This document shows positions 8,280 to 17,825 of a stretch of 64,000 bases of DNA, piece by piece. The translations under genes were made by a program, and so were the position numbers. This stretch comes from Candidatus Poribacteria bacterium (GTDB lineage Bacteria; Poribacteria; WGA-4E; PCPOR2b). The notes under the pieces are model-generated. The model saw only the letters and a program-made list of their open reading frames with translations. It did not search any database and was not told the origin of the DNA. Every line of letters begins with the position of its first letter. The stretch's first letter is position 1. The DNA is taken from assembly GCA_022822005.1 (NCBI GenBank), contig JAJECO010000062.1, forward strand, positions 62,001 through 126,000, read 5' to 3'.

Positions 8280-9872
8280 TTATGCTTGTGCTTCTGCATA
8301 TTCATACGATGTTCTTGCATCCTGCATTAACAACAAACCGACAAACAGTGCCGAGCAGACTACAATTGCAAGTGCATACCGAGCTCCTTCAGCGAACATC
8401 GCTTCCGTTGTATAACTCCAGACGTTTACCGCTAAGGTTTCATACCCTGCGGGCGAAAGCAGGAAGGTCAGCGGAAGTTCCTTCATCGCTGCGAGAAAAA
8501 CGAAAGCGATACTGACAATGACCCCGCTGCGCAACAATGGAAAGGTGGATTTGAAAAACGCCTTGAGAGGACGATAGCCGAGTGATCTGGCGGCTTCCTC
8601 CAAACGAGGTGAGGCTTGATAGAGCGCACTACGAACGGGACCAATCGCCTCTGCAAGGAAATGCACGGTATAGGCGTAGATCAAGATCCAAAGCGTTTGA
8701 TAAATCGCCGGAATCCCTCGAAAAAAGAAGATGAGCGCAAGTGCAAACGCTAGCGGCGGTGTTGCGTAACCGATATATGCGCCCCGCTCCAGTATACGAC
8801 AGATTGAAGATGAATATCGCACTCCTAAGTAAGCTAAGGGAATTGCGAAAGCAGCGGTGAGGAAAGCTGCGGGTGTCGATACGAGAAAAGAACCGGAGAG
8901 AGCTCGGAGGAAATCCTGCATATGTGAACTATCAACTCCTTTGAGAGTCCAGAAACCGATCGTTACCGTGGGAGCAACAATGCTAGCGAGCGTCAAGGCG
9001 CCAAGATACACGTAGGTGGGTATCCTCCAAACACCCAGTGAAATTGGACTCGCCTGATGTGAAGCACCGCTGCCCGCGCGGTGAAATTTGCTTCCACGCA
9101 ACAATCGCCCTTCGAGGTAGAGTAGGCTTCCTGTGAGTATAAGAAGCATCAGCGCAAGCCATGCAGCATAGGTACGGTCAAAAGCAGCGGTATATTGCGT
9201 GTAGAGAGCATAACTAAAAGTTTCGTATCGCATCAGAGATACCACGCCGAAGTCCCCAAGCACGTGCAATCCAACGAGAAGTCCACTGGCATAGAGGGCA
9301 GGACAAAGTTGTGGCAAGATTGCGCGAAAAAAGACCTCCCGCGATCTGCTGCCGAGGCTATAGGCTGATTCTTCAATCGTGGGGTCCAACCCCAGTAGTG
9401 CTGTCCGGAGGTTTAGAAAGAAATAAGGAAATGTGTAAAAGCTAAGAGCGATGAGGGCACCCCAGTATCCCCGGAGATTTGGAAAACTTGGCCCGAATAG
9501 GAGGGCAAAGGTTCCGTGGGGACCGCTTAAACCCAATAAAGCGTAAGCCATTACATAGCCGGGAATTGCCAGTGGCAACACTCCGAGCAGCGTAAAAAAA
9601 CGTCTGCCCTTGAGATCCGTCCGTGATGTTATCCACGCGAGCGGTGCTGCCAGAAGTATGCCGGTCCCCACAACCCCGACGACAAGGAGGATGGTATTAC
9701 CCAAAAGATACACGGTTCGGGTACGAAAAACAATTTGAGTCAGTTCTCCTGCTTCCGCCTCGAATGCTCGCATGAGAAGATAAATCAGCGGTAGTACTAT
9801 TCCAGTCCCAACGGCAACGCCGGGGACGAGGAAATACCAAGGTGGAAAGGATCGCGTTTCAGAGTGGATCAC
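8280..9872 (-). CDS. fbpB: Iron(III)-type ABC transporter permease (fused two-domain)
   Basis: Integral membrane protein of 530 residues with about 12 predicted hydrophobic segments, made of two tandem BPD_transp_1 domains. Each carries an EAA-type loop for contact with the ATPase: EESAYSLGSRSREVFFRAILP in the first half, and EEAARSLGYRPLKAFFKSTFP in the second. This fused layout is typical of FbpB/AfuB and also of ThiP. The GTG start overlaps the fbpA stop in a GTGA junction, indicating translational coupling. The tyrosine pair in the partner binding protein argues for ferric iron rather than thiamine, despite the thi genes downstream. Confidence 0.9.
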   Translation of the reverse strand: MIHSETRSFPPWYFLVPGVAVGTGIVLPLIYLLMRAFEAEAGELTQIVFRTRTVYLLGNTILLVVGVVGTGILLAAPLAWITSRTDLKGRRFFTLLGVLPLAIPGYVMAYALLGLSGPHGTFALLFGPSFPNLRGYWGALIALSFYTFPYFFLNLRTALLGLDPTIEESAYSLGSRSREVFFRAILPQLCPALYASGLLVGLHVLGDFGVVSLMRYETFSYALYTQYTAAFDRTYAAWLALMLLILTGSLLYLEGRLLRGSKFHRAGSGASHQASPISLGVWRIPTYVYLGALTLASIVAPTVTIGFWTLKGVDSSHMQDFLRALSGSFLVSTPAAFLTAAFAIPLAYLGVRYSSSICRILERGAYIGYATPPLAFALALIFFFRGIPAIYQTLWILIYAYTVHFLAEAIGPVRSALYQASPRLEEAARSLGYRPLKAFFKSTFPLLRSGVIVSIAFVFLAAMKELPLTFLLSPAGYETLAVNVWSYTTEAMFAEGARYALAIVVCSALFVGLLLMQDARTSYEYAEAQA

Positions 9873-10867
9873 AAAATATCCGCCTCGCGTAGAAGTTTCA
9901 AGGTTCCTTCTAGGTCATCCAATTTTTCTAGGTTGATCTCGGGCGTTAGTTTTAAGAGTTCATCCGGTGGTAGTAATTTTTCGCTAGGAATGCCCGCCTC
10001 CGTAACAGGATATTCAAAGACCTCACTGATGAAGTATTGCTGCACCTTTGGGGATAGTAGATATTCGAGGAAACTGCTGACCGCATCGGCGTGACCGCTA
10101 CTTTTCAGAACACCGATTCCAGCGACGTTGACGAGATTGCCCGTATCGCCGGACGCAAAAAAGGTTTGCTCCACAGGGAATCCGGAGTCGCTCTTTTTGA
10201 AGCGCATCAAGTAATAGTGGTTGGGCAAGCCAAGGTCAACTTCTCCGGAGGCAAGCCCCCGAATGATAGGTGTGTTCTTCGGATAGCTTTTTGCACCGTT
10301 TGCCTTCATACCACGCAGCCATTTTCCCGCTTTCTCCTCACCCTCAAGAACACGCATCGCCGTTACGAAGGCTTGAAATGACGCGTTCTGCGGTGCCCAG
10401 CCGACTCGTCCCTTCCATTTCGCGTCGGTCAGGTCAAAGACGCTTTTAGGCAGTTCCTCCACCTTGACACGCTCAGGCGCATAAGCGAGGACACGGGCAC
10501 GCCCGCTGGTTGCGATCCATGTACCTTCACCATTGCGAAATCCTTCGGGAACTTTCGAGGTGATAGATTCGGGCAATGTCTGAAACAGCCCCTGTTTGCT
10601 GACTGCACCGAGCGCTCCTGCGTCTTGTGCCCAGAAGAGATCTGCGGGACTTTTTTCCCCCTCTTCCAACAGAGCGACCGCAAGTTGAGCGGTATTGCCG
10701 TAACGCACCTTGACCGTGATGCCGGTCTCTTTTTCAAACTGCTTGATGATAGGGTGGACCAAACCCTTACTACGTCCTGAATAGACAACCAATTCTTTGT
10801 GATCGGTTGCACCAACCGTTCCTACAGTTAGGCATAGACATAGAATTCCAACCAGATATCTTAGCAT
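9869..10867 (-). CDS. fbpA: Ferric-iron ABC transporter substrate-binding protein
   Basis: Extracytoplasmic solute-binding protein of 332 aa with an N-terminal signal peptide (MLRYLVGILCLCLTVGTVGA). The FbpA family pattern is clear: ELVVYSGRSKGLVHPII, FEKETGI, YGNTAQLA, PADLFWAQDAGALGA, TSGRARVLAY, and the motif GLPNHYYLMRF, whose adjacent tyrosines correspond to the Fe(III)-binding Tyr pair of FbpA-type proteins. It is the first gene of the operon. The ATG is preceded by GGAGG at about 6 nt. A consensus promoter and a Fur-like box lie 50-110 nt upstream, consistent with iron regulation. Confidence 0.92.
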   Translation of the reverse strand: MLRYLVGILCLCLTVGTVGATDHKELVVYSGRSKGLVHPIIKQFEKETGITVKVRYGNTAQLAVALLEEGEKSPADLFWAQDAGALGAVSKQGLFQTLPESITSKVPEGFRNGEGTWIATSGRARVLAYAPERVKVEELPKSVFDLTDAKWKGRVGWAPQNASFQAFVTAMRVLEGEEKAGKWLRGMKANGAKSYPKNTPIIRGLASGEVDLGLPNHYYLMRFKKSDSGFPVEQTFFASGDTGNLVNVAGIGVLKSSGHADAVSSFLEYLLSPKVQQYFISEVFEYPVTEAGIPSEKLLPPDELLKLTPEINLEKLDDLEGTLKLLREADIL

Positions 10868-10917
10868 TGTAGCCTCCGGAAATTGTACGGGTTATTTTAC
10901 GCCTGCATTATTGATAT

Positions 10918-10932
10918 TGAGATTCAGTTTCA
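10918..10932 (-). promoter_or_regulatory. Fur-like operator upstream of fbpA
   Basis: The 15-mer TGAGATTCAGTTTCA matches the 7-1-7 Fur core TGATAATnATTATCA at 11 of 14 positions outside the centre. It also lies in a wider inverted repeat (TTATTGA ... TCAATAA). It sits just downstream of the predicted transcription start of fbpA, where bound Fur would block transcription. Fur identity is inferred from the match and from the iron-transport gene. Confidence 0.55.
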
Positions 10933-10946
10933 ATAACACGATTATA

Positions 10947-10975
10947 ATTATAACCTGTATAAATCGGTTTGTCAA
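10947..10975 (-). promoter_or_regulatory. Consensus sigma70 promoter of the fbpABC-thiED operon
   Basis: On the minus strand TTGACA (10975-10970) and TATAAT (10952-10947) are both exact consensus hexamers separated by exactly 17 nt. The predicted start is near 10940, giving a leader of about 73 nt before the fbpA ATG with GGAGG. Confidence 0.75.
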
Positions 10976-11051
10976 AGAATATGTGATTTGCAGCAGGATT
11001 TTCTTGCGTCGCTACGGTTGGGAGATACCTTGCAACAGCGGATCACTCAAT

Positions 11052-12035
11052 TCAGTCCTTATACACCGATTCACGCAGCCCCTTGATATAGCCGATAGCA
11101 AACAACCGCCCAAGTGACGAATATCCTGCGTGTTCATTGCTATCACCTTCCATTGTTGGCACATGGTCAGGACGCAGTACGCCGTCAAATCCGATATCTC
11201 GATATGCTTCAAGACACGCTAACATATCGGTTTTGCCATCGTCGTGGAAGGTTTCCTGAAATCGTTCCGGCGTTCCCTTTACATCACGCAAATGAACGAA
11301 GAAGACTTTGTCCTGCTCGCCGAAATGACGGATAACCGATGGCAGATCATCTGTCATCAGTGTAAAGTTGCCCTGACAGAGCGTGATCCCGTTCACCGGA
11401 CTCGGCACCAGATCAATCAGACGTTGATAGTTCTCGACGCTCCGCATAATCCGACCAATCCCCCGGATAGGTGAAAGCGGTGGGTCATCGGGGTGCATAG
11501 CTAACTTAACGTTCGCCTCTTCAGCAACTGGTACAATACGTTCGAGGAAGTACTTCAGGTTATCCCACAACTGCCCCTCAGTTACAACGCCGTATTCGGT
11601 GTTTGGCACGTTGCGCATCTGCTCATTGTCGTAGCCTGTAACCAGTGCACCGCCACGAGAGGAGATCTCCGTAGAGGTACGCATCCAGTTAAACACAGCC
11701 ATCCACTCGTAACACCAGACCGGAATTCCAAGTTTACCCATATTACGGATAAGTTCACAGGCGGTCTCGATTTCTTCGTCCCCTCCGGGCAATCCGAGTT
11801 TAGCGTTATTCAGCGGTGGACGACTCTCGAGGACAGCGAGTTCAAATCCCCCGTCCTCGTAAGCCTTCTTCACCCGTGCAAGTGAATTATATCCCCAGGG
11901 TCGCTCTTCCAAGGGTAGATCCTCGGAATCGTTCTGGACGTCCATCGCGCCGACCGCATAATCGACGCCGCACTGCTTGACCATTTTCCATAGTGATGAG
12001 GGGTGTGGACCGAGCATCTCTGCAATCTGAATCAT
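11052..12035 (-). CDS. uxuA: Mannonate dehydratase
   Basis: Dehydrates D-mannonate to 2-keto-3-deoxy-D-gluconate in hexuronate breakdown. TIM-barrel enzyme of 327 aa, somewhat short compared with 360-390 aa for well-known UxuA. Family motifs visible: [18 protein letters not shown] (metal-binding Cys), [30 protein letters not shown] and [17 protein letters not shown]. The start ATG has AAAGGA upstream. It lies 72 nt downstream of the sulfatase gene on the same strand, separated by a palindromic repeat, and the pairing fits use of sulfated uronic-acid-containing polysaccharide. A shorter paralogue is at 61952. Confidence 0.9.
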   Translation of the reverse strand: MIQIAEMLGPHPSSLWKMVKQCGVDYAVGAMDVQNDSEDLPLEERPWGYNSLARVKKAYEDGGFELAVLESRPPLNNAKLGLPGGDEEIETACELIRNMGKLGIPVWCYEWMAVFNWMRTSTEISSRGGALVTGYDNEQMRNVPNTEYGVVTEGQLWDNLKYFLERIVPVAEEANVKLAMHPDDPPLSPIRGIGRIMRSVENYQRLIDLVPSPVNGITLCQGNFTLMTDDLPSVIRHFGEQDKVFFVHLRDVKGTPERFQETFHDDGKTDMLACLEAYRDIGFDGVLRPDHVPTMEGDSNEHAGYSSLGRLFAIGYIKGLRESVYKD

Positions 12036-12058
12036 ATACCTTTTCCTTTCTCAAATCA

Positions 12059-12090
12059 GTAGGAGGTCGGGATTCGGAGATCCCTCCTAC
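12059..12090. repeat. GTAGGAGG...CCTCCTAC palindrome
   Basis: Imperfect hairpin with ends GTAGGAGG and TCCTAC around GGGAT/ATCCC, between uxuA and the sulfatase gene. A similar copy lies at 35406-35430. Both are followed by a related A-rich tail (aattaaatg / actaaatg). Confidence 0.6.
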
Positions 12091-12107
12091 AGGAGAATTA
12101 AATGTCC

Positions 12108-13646
12108 CTAGATGTCTGTGAATGGGGAACGCTCGAAACGGCAGTCCGATTCGACAATCCGCGGATCCTGCTGTTCTGTCAGAACACTCATAAGCTGGTC
12201 AGAGAGTTGTTGTCGGACCTCCCTATATTGAGCCTCCTCCGCCACGTTATTCAGGTAGTGCGGATCTACCCGCAGGTCGTAGAGTTCCTCCGCCGGGAAT
12301 TTTCCGAATCCCATCTCGAAGAGCCTTTGTACTTGCGTTTCCCCACGGTGGTGAATCATCCATGCCTTCGTTGGGCTGGCATCCATGTCCGGATAGACGA
12401 GTCTTGTGTCATCACACAACTCATCGTAAGGGGGCGGCTCCGCGGTGGGATCGTCCAGACCTTTTGGATCACCCATGGGCCAACGATCAGGTGTGAAATT
12501 GCGGATGTATAGGAAATCTTTTGTACGGATGGCGCGTTGTGGGTAAGGCAGATTGTCCTCGCGTGCGTCACCAACGTGTCGTTCTCGACCTGTAACGACA
12601 AACGTTCGTTCTGGATCTACTTGCTCATCTTGCGATGAGGTTAGCACATTTAGCAGGCTTCGAGCCGTCATATCGCTGTGGGGCTCAAGTCCAGCAGCCT
12701 CCATGAAGGTCGGTGCCAAATCCATGAGATTCACAAAGTCGTTCACCGTTCTGCCTTCCGGGATATGTTTGGGCCAACGTGCTGCCAGTGCCACTTCACA
12801 GCCGAGGTTGTATAGGTTGCATTTGCCACGTGGGAATCCCGGGATGCCGTGATCGCCACTTGCGACAATGAGTGTGTTGTCCAATTCTCCCAACTCCTCT
12901 AGGCGTTCCAGAAGCCCTCCGAGTCCAGCATCCACAGCGAGACATTCACCCAAGTAGTCGCAGACATCCTCGCGCACGTCGTGCACGTCCGGGAGAAAAG
13001 CGGGTAGACGCCCCTTCAGATCGTCCGGGTCTAACCCCCAAAGCGCTTTGCCAGATCCACGCTGCCATTTCCGATGCGTGTTCGTGGGACCCCACCAATA
13101 GCAGAACGGTGTATCCGGTGGACGTGCCTCCAGAAAGGCATCAAAGTTTTGACGCGATTCGTCGTAGAGGATCTGTTTTGCCCCCTCGACACCGTGTTCT
13201 GGAACGTTTTCCGTGGCGACGAACGAAAATTCGCCGAATCTCGTTCCTGCGGGTGCGTAGCGTGTCCGATCTCCTCCATAGGGTGCATCGCGTGGCACTC
13301 CCGGTGACCACGCCTTATAGGTGTAGCCGATATGGTATCCAGCTTCCTCTATCAGTAAGGGATATGAGGGGATAGAGGAATCCCAGACCGCCCCTTGGAG
13401 GATTGCGCCCCGCCCCGTCTGCCAGAAGTAGCGTCCCGTGAGCAAAGAACTTCGGCACGGCGTGCAGGAAGGCGCGGGCACAAAGGCGTTGGTGAACAAG
13501 GCACCCTCGCGTGCTATACGGTCAAAGTTTGGCGTGTCCAGTAGGGCGTTGGGCGTGTTATCCCCCTCAATCTGCCGATATGCACTGGCGTACCTGCCCC
13601 AGTCATCGGCGAAAGCGAATAAGATATTTGGGCGTTTGTCGGACAT
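12108..13646 (-). CDS. Sulfatase (arylsulfatase family, Cys-type)
   Basis: Hydrolyses sulfate esters, probably of polysaccharides. 512 residues. The N-terminal metal site is PNILFAFADDWG; the formylglycine motif is SCTPCRSSLLTGR, in which the first Cys of C-T-P-C-R would be oxidised to formylglycine; further sites are GDHG and LYDLRVDPHYLNNVA near the C-terminus. No signal peptide is evident, so export is uncertain. Activity needs a maturase (FGE or anSME). The SUMF1-like gene at 34471 lacks part of the FGE cysteine pair and is a doubtful partner. The ATG is preceded by AAGGAG. It is followed by uxuA and preceded by the mazG-like gene 49 nt away, all on the minus strand. Confidence 0.92.
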   Translation of the reverse strand: MSDKRPNILFAFADDWGRYASAYRQIEGDNTPNALLDTPNFDRIAREGALFTNAFVPAPSCTPCRSSLLTGRYFWQTGRGAILQGAVWDSSIPSYPLLIEEAGYHIGYTYKAWSPGVPRDAPYGGDRTRYAPAGTRFGEFSFVATENVPEHGVEGAKQILYDESRQNFDAFLEARPPDTPFCYWWGPTNTHRKWQRGSGKALWGLDPDDLKGRLPAFLPDVHDVREDVCDYLGECLAVDAGLGGLLERLEELGELDNTLIVASGDHGIPGFPRGKCNLYNLGCEVALAARWPKHIPEGRTVNDFVNLMDLAPTFMEAAGLEPHSDMTARSLLNVLTSSQDEQVDPERTFVVTGRERHVGDAREDNLPYPQRAIRTKDFLYIRNFTPDRWPMGDPKGLDDPTAEPPPYDELCDDTRLVYPDMDASPTKAWMIHHRGETQVQRLFEMGFGKFPAEELYDLRVDPHYLNNVAEEAQYREVRQQLSDQLMSVLTEQQDPRIVESDCRFERSPFTDI

Positions 13647-13695
13647 TCTAAATCTCCTTTTGAGTGCTTGATATAATTATCAGAGTTGGCTCGTT

Positions 13696-14028
13696 TTATC
13701 TATTATCACCGTCTCCCCCAAGTGTACCCCTTGCTTGTCTGGAGGAAAGTTTCGCTATATTCGTTTCAGCGACCTCTTCTAAAGTTAAACCGAGTTCTGT
13801 GCAAATTTGCGTTAAATACCAGAGTACATCGCCAAGTTCGTTTTTTAACGATTGCCTGTTCTCTTCTGTGATTTGACCGTTCTGATCTCTGAAAATCTTC
13901 TTGATTTTTCCTGCGACCTCTCCCGCTTCATTTACTAACCCCATCGTTGGATATACAATTGGGTGATTCATTGGGATAATCCCCCAAGTTTTTCTGGATT
14001 CAGCTTGATATGTGTTAAAATCTTTCAT
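13696..14028 (-). CDS. MazG-like nucleotide pyrophosphohydrolase
   Basis: Small all-alpha NTP pyrophosphatase of 110 aa. It shows the metal-binding EAGE (NEAGEVAGKIKK) and ELGD (LGDVLWYLTQ) motifs of the E-x-x-E...E-x-x-D family, the size of stand-alone single-domain MazG-like proteins. It probably hydrolyses non-canonical (d)NTPs. It is upstream of the sulfatase on the same strand, which may be coincidental. The ribosome-binding site is weak. The family is clear, the substrate is not. Confidence 0.85.
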   Translation of the reverse strand: MKDFNTYQAESRKTWGIIPMNHPIVYPTMGLVNEAGEVAGKIKKIFRDQNGQITEENRQSLKNELGDVLWYLTQICTELGLTLEEVAETNIAKLSSRQARGTLGGDGDNR

Positions 14029-14306
14029 GCTTACAATACCTTTTTATGGTGCTCATGATCCAAGGAGTTCAACCGTTATTGGTTAGGGGTTTCCATGGGG
14101 AACACGGACCTGCGTTCCCTACATAGGCTGACATCTGCCAATCTCAAAGAGCAGGTAGCCTGCGCTATCTTAATCCAACAACATGAGTAAGTCAAGAAAC
14201 AATTTCGGTCGGGATATGGCAAAAGAACTGTCTTCCAAAAAAGTTGAAAAAAGTCGCTGACATTTTCGGTCATTTGGGCACATAATATAATGAAGGAGGT
14301 AACGCA

Positions 14307-16298
14307 TTGAAGCAAGATGATCGACAAATCGTCCACGCCATCCGAGACGGGGACTCTGCAGCCTTTACAGCACTCGTCGAAAAATACAAAAAGATGGTGT
14401 ACGGTGTCATTTTGCCGAAGGTGCGAGACTTTCATCAAGCCCAAGATTTGACATCGGAGACGTTCGTCAAAGCGTACCTGTCTATCGAATCCCTCGACAC
14501 ACCAGAAAAGGTCGGCACGTGGCTGTGTGGAATCGCACGGAACCTCGCCAACAAGTGGGTCTGCCGGGAGAAGCGAGACGATTTGAGCCTTGAGGGTTTA
14601 CTCGAAAACACCTCGGAATCAGCGCACAAAGCCCAACTACTACACATCAGTGCAGCCGAAAAAACGCCTGACGAAACTGCTGAACACATAGAGTTACGTC
14701 AACTGCTGTGGCGTTGCCTCATTTCGTTACCTGACATATCTTCTGAGGTTCTGATCCTATCCTACATCCGCGAAATGAAGTCCGCTGAGATTGCGAAGTT
14801 TCTGGGGATTTCACGGACGGCGGTTACTACGCGATTATCAGATGCACGCAAACGATTGAAGCAGGAGATGATTCGTATGGTTGAGAACACGATTGAGAAC
14901 CAACCGTTGGCAGAAGATTTTACCGAACAGGTCATTACAGAGGCGATAAAACGGGGTGAGCGGTATCTTGCCGATGGCAATTGGAAAAATGCCCGTGAAC
15001 AGTTCCAACGCGCCGCAGACGTTCAAGCGGACTACGCCCCCGCATATCGGGGACTGGGTATGGTTGCAGGGGGGATGATAGAGGCGCAGCTTTCTCTCCC
15101 AGATGGAATGGTTGATATTACGTTGATTGAAGAAGCGTGTACCGAACTCGCCCGCGCCTATCGACTCGGCGCACGGGATGCGGATACAGTCAGGGCATTG
15201 GCGTATTTGTACCATCAGTTTCAACGGTGTGAGGAATATGTGGATCTGTTTTGGAACTTCGCCATGACGACGGACGATTTCAGCGCTGGCTTCGACGCTG
15301 GGTGTAAGAGTATTGCCGAGATGCAGGAACCGTGTGTCAACGACCATAGGCGATCCGTAAACGCCCACGAAACGCTATTGAAGCGGTTTGACGGTCAAAT
15401 AACCCTGACCGACCAACTTGAGTCATATTTCCACGTCTTTGATGCGTACCGCAAGGTTGGACGCGCTGCCGCTTGGTTAGAGCAGACCGAGCACCTCGTC
15501 GAGCAGATCGGTGATGAACTCACACTGATGCACCGCGCGCTCTACACGCGTGAACGGGGTAAAACGTTGCGCGAATGGGGATGCCTTCGAGAAGCGGCTG
15601 ATACCTTTGAAACGTTCATTGATTGGCTCCAAAACACAGAGACAGTGGACCCAGAAAAGCAGGCATTTCTCATTGGAGCACAGGGGGACTATCTCCATCT
15701 CGCACCGACCTATTATCAACTTGGTGAACACCAAAAGGTGAAGGCGCTGCTTGCTGAAGCGGAAGCAAATCTTGAGGCTTACTTCGCTGAACGAGACATC
15801 GTATTGGCGAGTATCACCGATGAAAGCGAAGCAACGCGCAAACGGTTAGATCGGATTTACCGAAACGCTGGAGATTATCCCACAGGGGGCAGTGTTACGG
15901 ATATTCGTAACTGGCTGAATCGGAAGTATTTCATAGCGATCCACATCGCCACAACGTGCCTCGCTCTGGGCTGCGCAGAGGTAGGGGAGGGCGAGGCTGC
16001 TATCCGTCTATTGAAACGCACGGCACAACACTGGGAGCAGCACCGGGATTATATCGAGGAGAAGGTTAGGGTGTGGTCGTCCGGGGGAAGAATTATGGCG
16101 TGGCTGGCAGCGATGACTCTCAAATTCCGCAACGACCGCGAAGCAAGCCTTGAATACCTCAAGCGTGCCCACGAGGATCGCCGACGCGCAGCACGCGGTT
16201 CAATCAAGCGTTTTTTTGAGGAGGACGATGCCTTCGAGCCTGTGCGCCATGACCCCGAGTTTCTCGCGGTTGTGAATGCTCCGGTTGTTAGCCAATAA
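14307..16298 (+). CDS. ECF-type RNA polymerase sigma factor with C-terminal TPR-like domain
   Basis: 663 residues. The first about 180 form a standard sigma70 region 2 (YKKMVYGV...AQDLTSETFVKAY...WLCGIARN) and region 4 with a helix-turn-helix (EIAKFLGISRTAVTTRLSDARKRLKQ). The remaining about 480 residues are helical, with TPR-like pairs such as GNWKNAREQFQRAADVQADYAPAYRGLG and later leucine/alanine-rich repeats, and have no membrane segment. Such C-terminal extensions in ECF factors replace or add to anti-sigma control by protein-protein contacts. The start is TTG at 14307, with a strong AGGAGGT at 14294-14300. No adjacent anti-sigma gene: the gene is alone on the plus strand between the minus-strand mazG-like gene and a convergent glycosidase-like gene 27 nt away. 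Target genes unknown. Confidence 0.88.
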   Translation: MKQDDRQIVHAIRDGDSAAFTALVEKYKKMVYGVILPKVRDFHQAQDLTSETFVKAYLSIESLDTPEKVGTWLCGIARNLANKWVCREKRDDLSLEGLLENTSESAHKAQLLHISAAEKTPDETAEHIELRQLLWRCLISLPDISSEVLILSYIREMKSAEIAKFLGISRTAVTTRLSDARKRLKQEMIRMVENTIENQPLAEDFTEQVITEAIKRGERYLADGNWKNAREQFQRAADVQADYAPAYRGLGMVAGGMIEAQLSLPDGMVDITLIEEACTELARAYRLGARDADTVRALAYLYHQFQRCEEYVDLFWNFAMTTDDFSAGFDAGCKSIAEMQEPCVNDHRRSVNAHETLLKRFDGQITLTDQLESYFHVFDAYRKVGRAAAWLEQTEHLVEQIGDELTLMHRALYTRERGKTLREWGCLREAADTFETFIDWLQNTETVDPEKQAFLIGAQGDYLHLAPTYYQLGEHQKVKALLAEAEANLEAYFAERDIVLASITDESEATRKRLDRIYRNAGDYPTGGSVTDIRNWLNRKYFIAIHIATTCLALGCAEVGEGEAAIRLLKRTAQHWEQHRDYIEEKVRVWSSGGRIMAWLAAMTLKFRNDREASLEYLKRAHEDRRRAARGSIKRFFEEDDAFEPVRHDPEFLAVVNAPVVSQ

Positions 16299-16325
16299 CT
16301 TTTATCCTTTGAATCACACAAGGGA

Positions 16326-17780
16326 TCATTCAAAAGCGATGGAAAAGAGTTCTGCAGCGCGCAGTTTCAGGTGTAGGACGATCGGTTTACCCTCTGGTGC
16401 ACTGATGTCAGACTCGCCATTCCATGTGACAACTTTATCCGACCAGTCGCCGGTGAGTGGGTCACAGTCGGAGGCAGAACGTCCCGCTACCCCCTCAATC
16501 CCGATCCCAATATTACCCGCCATCGGTGCACGGAAATTGAGTCGGATTTGCCGCCCTGACGGAAGAATCGGTACAGTCCAGAATTCGCCTTCGTTATCTG
16601 TGGTTACTGCACAGAGACGGTCCTTCTGCCACCATGCCCATCCCATGCTCGCTGCATCAAAAATTGCGGACCATCGAGGAAACTTGTGCGGGTAAATCGT
16701 GCCGGAATAGGGGATAGCAATCTTGTCCACACCGAAAGGTTGAAGGTCTTTACCTGTACCGATAAATTCGCAATCCCACTCCCCTAATTCGCCCGGTGTC
16801 AGAACCGGACCGCCGGGAATCTGATTCCACGCAATACCGTCCTCACTTGAATAGAGCCGGACCTCGCTACGTTCGGTGTAGCGGTGATACAGCATAGGAA
16901 TCATCAGTTGGTACTCCGGGAGGTCGGGATAGGGGCTATAACCGTTGAGGTAGAAATCGTAGTCCGGTGGGTCTTCGAGGCGGGGCCAGATAATAGGGAC
17001 TACGGGTGTCCAGTGCATGAAGTCCTCCGCTTCCGCCCGTCCGATCCAGCGCCGTCCGTTGCGCATCATACGGGTGTACATCACGTACCGTTCCAACGTT
17101 TCGTTCCACAGTACGGTGGTATCGGTATCGCTTGGATGCAACATAAACGGTTCAGGTAACGCTGTCCAGTTGGCGCCATCGGGTGACACGGCGGCAAACA
17201 TCCCAAATCGGCGCTCTCCTGATATCCGGTTATCCCGGTGACGTGACTGGCGGTTGAAATACTCGGTGAGCTGCGGCTGAAACATGCCATCCTCAAATTG
17301 GGCGCAATAGATGAATTTGTAACGCTGCGGTTCGGGGGCGTGCGAATCGATGAAAAAGGTCATCCCGTCGAAGCCGCGCTGTCCCGGTACACTGATTTGG
17401 CTGCGCGTCGGTTCGCTCCAGTGATAACCATCCCGCGATTTAATCCCGCAGATGGCGACGGAGGTGATGGTGTCGGTATGCGCCACCGATCCTGAGCCCA
17501 ACATTGAAACTCCATTGACTTCGATATACCATGTGCGATAATGCTCGCCATCGAAGATGACGCGTCCCCAACCTCTGTAACCTTCCATTTTTCCCGCTTT
17601 ACGCGCCGGTTGGGCTTCCAAGCGAATGCCACGCGGCACCAAATGGGGTTCAGCTCGCATGGGAACCTGTGGTTCGGGTGGTGTGCTAACCCGGTAATGC
17701 TCCCCTTCCGCCGTCAACCAAGCAACCGCTCCACACTGTATATCCCGCCAATCTGTGAACAGAATTTTCTTTCTTGTCAC
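16326..17780 (-). CDS. Glycosidase-like five-bladed propeller protein
   Basis: 484 residues. Repeated sandwich elements resemble GH32/GH43/GH130-like beta-propellers: FDGEHYRTWYIE, SRDGYHWSEP, SPDGANWTALPEPF, WNETLERYVMYTRM, WIGRAEAEDFMHWTP, LYSSEDGIAWNQIPGGPVL. The C-terminal 100 residues form an extra beta-domain. Proteins like this in environmental bacteria are annotated as hypothetical or as glycosyl hydrolases acting on plant or algal glycans; I cannot place the catalytic acids with confidence. The GTG start has GGAG upstream. No signal peptide. It is convergent with the sigma factor gene. Confidence 0.65.
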   Translation of the reverse strand: MTRKKILFTDWRDIQCGAVAWLTAEGEHYRVSTPPEPQVPMRAEPHLVPRGIRLEAQPARKAGKMEGYRGWGRVIFDGEHYRTWYIEVNGVSMLGSGSVAHTDTITSVAICGIKSRDGYHWSEPTRSQISVPGQRGFDGMTFFIDSHAPEPQRYKFIYCAQFEDGMFQPQLTEYFNRQSRHRDNRISGERRFGMFAAVSPDGANWTALPEPFMLHPSDTDTTVLWNETLERYVMYTRMMRNGRRWIGRAEAEDFMHWTPVVPIIWPRLEDPPDYDFYLNGYSPYPDLPEYQLMIPMLYHRYTERSEVRLYSSEDGIAWNQIPGGPVLTPGELGEWDCEFIGTGKDLQPFGVDKIAIPYSGTIYPHKFPRWSAIFDAASMGWAWWQKDRLCAVTTDNEGEFWTVPILPSGRQIRLNFRAPMAGNIGIGIEGVAGRSASDCDPLTGDWSDKVVTWNGESDISAPEGKPIVLHLKLRAAELFSIAFE

Positions 17781-17825
17781 GCTTGTCTCCTCTGCGGCAA
17801 TGTAAACTTCAACAAAATGCTACAC

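Noticed and set aside
8280-10867. ThiB/ThiP/ThiQ thiamine transporter
   Set aside because: The thi context suggested it, but the binding protein has the FbpA Tyr pair and motifs, and the ATPase is of the long FbpC type.
14281-14306. TATAAT at 14286 as promoter of the sigma factor gene
   Set aside because: It abuts the ribosome-binding site, would leave almost no leader, and has no -35 hexamer at a suitable distance.
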